Below, piece after piece: positions 6,594 through 9,050 of a DNA stretch of 9,050 bases; the stretch's first letter is position 1; each line of letters starts with the position of its first letter. The notes under the pieces were generated by a model that made no database searches, was not told the DNA's origin, and saw only the letters and a list, made by a program, of their open reading frames with translations. Position numbers and translations under genes: made by a program. The DNA is from Flavobacteriaceae bacterium UBA3078 (GTDB lineage Bacteria; Bacteroidota; Bacteroidia; Flavobacteriales; Flavobacteriaceae): contig DFBO01000167.1 of NCBI GenBank assembly GCA_002366675.1, positions 1 through 9,050 on the forward strand, read 5' to 3'.

Positions 6594-7640
6594 ATGACAT
6601 ATGGTTTTGGAATTGTAGGATTGGGATTAATTGCAGAATTTCATGCTAAAGCCATAAGAGCCATGAAAAAGGGGAAATTGATTGCATGTTATTCACGAAG
6701 TCAAACTAGGGCAGATGATTTTGGTAAGAAATATAATTGTTCAGGTTATTCATCAATGAATGCATTTTGTTCTCACCCCGGTCTTGATATTGTGACAATA
6801 TGTACTCCCTCTGGTGCACATCTCGAACCATCACTTAAGATTGCTGAAGCAGGTAAACACCTTATCTTGGAGAAACCACTCGAAATTAGTCTTGAAAGAT
6901 GCGATAAAATAATAGAGGTTTGTGAGAAAAATAAAGTAAAGTTGGCAGGGATATTTCCTTCAAGATTTTATGATATTACTAAAGTTATTAAGAGTGCAAT
7001 TGATGAAGGAAGATTTGGAAAACTTGTTTTGGGTGATGCTTATGTTAAGTGGTATAGATCTCAGGAATATTATAACAAAGGAGGATGGCATGGTACATGG
7101 GAACTTGATGGAGGAGGAGCACTTATGAATCAATCAATTCATGCTATTGACCTTCTTCAATATTTTATGGGTCCTGTTGAAGAGGTACAATCTTTTACCG
7201 AAACTATCGGTCATAAAAGAATAAAAGTTGAAGATAATGCCGTAGCCATTATCCGATTCAAAAACGGAGCTTTAGGAGTTATTGAAGGATCTACTTCTAT
7301 TTATCCTGGTTTCTTGAAGAGAATTGAGATTTCTGGGTCAAAGGGAAGTGCAATTATGGAAGAAGAGAATTTAAAAACTTGGAGTTTTGTTGATGAGAAA
7401 TCAGAAGACAAAATTATTAGAAACCGTTTTGCAGAAAAAACAGAAACAGGGGGAGGAGCCGCGGATCCGGCAGCGATTGGATTTCATGGACATCAAAGAC
7501 AATTTAAAGATATGGTAAAAGCGATAGAAACAGACAGAAAACCACTCGTTGATGGATATGAAGCAAGAAAAGCAGTTGAAATAATCCTTGCGATTTATAA
7601 AAGTGCAAGAGAAGAGAAAAAAGTAAAATTACCCCTATAA
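6594..7640 (+). CDS. Gfo/Idh/MocA-family NAD(P)-dependent oxidoreductase
   Basis: The protein is 348 residues. An N-terminal Rossmann fold starts with GIVGLGLIAEFHAKAI (G9-x-G11-x-x-A14), and the second half of the fold ends in the EKP motif at E93-K94-P95, where K94 is the expected catalytic lysine. The C-terminal domain has GGGALMNQSIHAIDLL (173-188), with H183 as the likely proton-relay histidine; the Asp often found four residues earlier is N179, a common subgroup variant. The enzyme likely oxidises a hydroxyl of a sugar, polyol, sugar acid or glycoside to a ketone using NAD(P)+. Its place next to a TIM-barrel isomerase is a frequent pairing, as in inositol breakdown and 3-keto-glycoside pathways. 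AAGGAGGG at 6580-6587 supports the start. It follows tctA by 74 bp. Confidence 0.9.
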   Translation: MTYGFGIVGLGLIAEFHAKAIRAMKKGKLIACYSRSQTRADDFGKKYNCSGYSSMNAFCSHPGLDIVTICTPSGAHLEPSLKIAEAGKHLILEKPLEISLERCDKIIEVCEKNKVKLAGIFPSRFYDITKVIKSAIDEGRFGKLVLGDAYVKWYRSQEYYNKGGWHGTWELDGGGALMNQSIHAIDLLQYFMGPVEEVQSFTETIGHKRIKVEDNAVAIIRFKNGALGVIEGSTSIYPGFLKRIEISGSKGSAIMEEENLKTWSFVDEKSEDKIIRNRFAEKTETGGGAADPAAIGFHGHQRQFKDMVKAIETDRKPLVDGYEARKAVEIILAIYKSAREEKKVKLPL

Positions 7641-7706
7641 ATGTTTTATATTAATTTTATATGAAGTAATTTCTAATTAGTGTGTGGCTATAAATATTAA
7701 AAAATT

Positions 7707-7713
7707 AAAGGAG
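7707..7713 (+). promoter_or_regulatory. Ribosome binding site that fixes the second isomerase start
   Basis: AAAGGAG lies 9 nt before the ATG at 7723. The upstream in-frame GTG at 7684 has no comparable purine-rich site, and the 13 extra residues (AINIKKLKEFKS) precede the first barrel strand without family support. This site therefore decides for 7723. Confidence 0.75.
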
Positions 7714-7722
7714 TTTAAGTCA

Positions 7723-8613
7723 ATGTATCTTACAGGTTTTGCAGATGAAGCAGCTACAGATATAGATGGACAGATACGGGTAACACAAAAGTTGGGCTGG
7801 AAATATATAGAAGCCCGGAATGTAGATGGTAAAAATATTTATGATCTTACAGAGGATGAGTTTAAATTGGTTTGCACTAAACTTGAGAAATCAAACATTA
7901 AAATAAATTGTGTTGCATCTGCTATTGCTAATTGGGAAAAAGAGGTTACGGATCCTTTTGAAATTACTATTAAGGAAGTTCAACGTGCTATTCCACGAAT
8001 GCAAAGATTAGGCACAAAATTAGTACGTATTATGAGTTATGCTATATTAAGGGACAATAAAGGTATGGTATTGAAAAAACAGATGGAAAAAGAACGATTT
8101 AGCCGACTTAATGAAATTTGTAGAATGTTTATAGAAGCAGGAATCACTCCGGTTCACGAGAATTGCATGAATTATGGAGGTATGGGTTGGACTTATACCC
8201 TTAAGTTATTAGAGAATGTTCCTGGACTACGTCTTGTATTCGATATCGGGAATCCACCTTTAACTGATGATTTTACAAAGGATTATCCTTATCCGAAGCA
8301 ATCATCTTGGGAATTTTATTCACATATAAAAGAGCATATTATTTATGTGCATATTAAAGATTCTTATTTTGATAAAATGACAAATAAGGAAAAATATACT
8401 TTTCCTGAAAAAGGGCAGGCTAATTTAAAAAAAATATTAAAAGACTTATTTAAAAGTGGATATAATAGTGGTTTTTCTATTGAGCCTCACATGGCAGTAG
8501 TTTTTCATGATGAGAGTGTTCATTCGGGAAGTAAATATAGATTTAATAATTATTTAGAATATGGACGACGTGTTACAAAACTATTGAAAGGTATTGGTTA
8601 TTCATTAAAATAG
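7723..8613 (+). CDS. Sugar phosphate isomerase/epimerase-like TIM-barrel protein
   Basis: The protein is 296 residues from the ATG at 7723. It starts directly with the first barrel strand, MYLTGFADEAATDIDGQ, a start typical of a subgroup often found beside Gfo/Idh oxidoreductases. Metal-site residues at strand ends are E146 (VHEN), D174 (VFDIGNP), H210 (YVHIKD) and E254 (SIEPH), all present, so the enzyme looks active. It probably acts on the keto product of the oxidoreductase encoded 82 bp upstream, by isomerisation, epimerisation or elimination. It differs clearly in sequence from the TIM-barrel enzyme at 2490-3326, so the two likely do different steps. No clear terminator follows; the next 40 bp are AT-rich with many stops. 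Confidence 0.9.
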   Translation: MYLTGFADEAATDIDGQIRVTQKLGWKYIEARNVDGKNIYDLTEDEFKLVCTKLEKSNIKINCVASAIANWEKEVTDPFEITIKEVQRAIPRMQRLGTKLVRIMSYAILRDNKGMVLKKQMEKERFSRLNEICRMFIEAGITPVHENCMNYGGMGWTYTLKLLENVPGLRLVFDIGNPPLTDDFTKDYPYPKQSSWEFYSHIKEHIIYVHIKDSYFDKMTNKEKYTFPEKGQANLKKILKDLFKSGYNSGFSIEPHMAVVFHDESVHSGSKYRFNNYLEYGRRVTKLLKGIGYSLK

Positions 8614-8654
8614 TAAAAGGAATTTTTATTATACTTTAATAATTAATATTCTAA

Positions 8655-8921
8655 TTTATTTGTATTACTTTACTCGGTATTTTAAGTGCGAGGTTATTCC
8701 CCCAAGCTTTAAAGATTCCTAAACCAATCCTTTCCCCTGTTACATTTACCTTATGTCTTTTAGGTGTCTTTTCACTCAATAATAGCTGGTGGCCAAGAGA
8801 AGCCGACCTGATAGGCTTAAAATTAGAATTAGAAAAGGTAGTCTCTCTTGATTTTGATAAATGCCGTAACGATAAGTACGATTATATTTATTTTCTCCCT
8901 GTCCTATCCGGACCTCATTAG
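8655..8921 (+). pseudogene. Decayed C-terminal remnant of a second TctA permease
   Basis: An open frame without a start codon runs from just after a TAA (8652-8654) to TAG at 8919-8921, 88 codons. Its first 45 or so residues include LLGILSARLFPQALKIPKP and then ILSPVTFTLCLLGVFSLNNSWW. These align without gaps to the intact TctA in this window around ILMPTIFLLCTIGTFAING, including the shared IL-x-P, LC and G-x-F-x-x-N positions. After NNSWWP the frame stays open, but the sequence (READLIGLKLELEKV and onward) no longer resembles TctA and I do not recognise it. The fragment lacks all conserved Pro-Gly transport motifs, so it cannot be a working permease. It points to a second TTT system that was lost or disrupted by recombination. 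Confidence 0.65.
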
Positions 8922-8927
8922 GATAGG
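8903..8927. repeat. Short inverted repeat
   Basis: CCTATCC (8903-8909) and GGATAGG (8921-8927) are exact reverse complements around an 11-nt loop. No T-tract follows, so a terminator role is weakly supported. It overlaps the stop codon of the remnant frame and may mark an old junction. Confidence 0.35.
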
Positions 8928-9012
8928 CCTTGGGTAAAATCATTAAAGAGATTGGTAAGTATAAATTAATTATCTGATATTTTAAGGAAAAGTAAGACCC
9001 AAGAAGGGTAAT

Positions 9013-9050
9013 ATGTTTATTTTAGAAAATAGTTTAGTAGAATTATTATT
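9013..9050 (+). CDS. Possible start of a gene running off the window
   Basis: An ATG at 9013 is preceded by AAGAAGGG (9001-9008) with a short 4-nt spacer, and the frame stays open for the 12 codons to the window edge (MFILENSLVELL). This is too short to identify a family or be sure it is a real gene. The ribosome-binding-like sequence is the only positive evidence. Confidence 0.25.
   Translation, partial: MFILENSLVELL

Larger units (their letters stand above)
8614..9050. other. Downstream region with a gene remnant and a possible gene start
   Basis: Apart from the TctA remnant (8655-8921), the hairpin at 8903-8927 and the possible gene start at 9013, I see no supported gene in these 437 bp. 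8701-8940 is about 37% GC by my count, richer than the AT-rich operon genes. The stretch 8928-9012 is broken by stops in the frames I read. Confidence 0.5.

Noticed and set aside
7684..7722. GTG start for the second TIM-barrel protein
   Set aside because: No ribosome binding site there, whereas AAAGGAG precedes the ATG at 7723 and the family fold begins right at that methionine.
8903..8927. Inverted repeat as an operon terminator
   Set aside because: The stem is only 7 bp with an 11-nt loop, lacks a following T-tract, and is almost 300 bp past the last gene.
1..9050. CRISPR arrays, tRNA or rRNA genes, riboswitches, intact transposases
   Set aside because: I saw no regularly spaced repeats, cloverleaf-like sequence, conserved aptamer pattern or transposase gene on reading the window.

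Overview
The window is an AT-rich stretch of bacterial DNA with eight complete genes, all on the + strand, flanked on both sides by gene fragments. Strong purine-rich ribosome binding sites (AGGAGG, AAAGGAG, AAGGAGGTGA) and the gene content suggest a low-GC, probably anaerobic bacterium. A Firmicutes-like or Atribacterota-like lineage would fit, but no marker gene is present, so this is only an inference.

Layout. 1-153 is the C-terminal end of a xylose-isomerase-like TIM-barrel protein. 154-597 has no convincing gene; it holds an imperfect REP-like hairpin (404-437) and a doubtful 31-codon frame. 602-640 is a consensus promoter (TTGACA, 16 bp, TATAAT) whose -10 box lies inside a perfect 10+10 bp inverted repeat. 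This looks like an autoregulatory operator for the GntR/FCD regulator that starts at 640. Then follow a UroD/MtaA-like protein (1345-2481), a TIM-barrel isomerase (2490-3326), a tripartite tricarboxylate transporter (TTT) in the order binding protein, small membrane subunit, large membrane subunit (3399-6519), a Gfo/Idh/MocA oxidoreductase (6594-7640) and a second TIM-barrel isomerase (7723-8613). 8614-9050 holds the decayed C-terminal tail of another TctA protein and possibly the first codons of a gene running off the window.

How it may work together. The genes are closely spaced (8 to about 85 bp) and read as one ligand-controlled uptake and catabolic operon. The periplasmic protein captures a small carboxylate, probably a sugar-acid-like or otherwise polar organic acid, and TctA/TctB import it. 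The NAD(P)-dependent dehydrogenase, the two metal-dependent TIM-barrel enzymes and the UroD-like protein then process it. The UroD-like protein belongs to the corrinoid methyltransferase side of its superfamily, so a methyl-transfer step is possible, but no corrinoid protein is encoded here. The substrate cannot be read from the sequence. A near-perfect 19-bp hairpin after the binding-protein gene probably sets the ratio of binding protein to membrane subunits.

The component families are all known. The particular combination, the operator-promoter-start overlap and the decayed neighbours are the parts worth attention.
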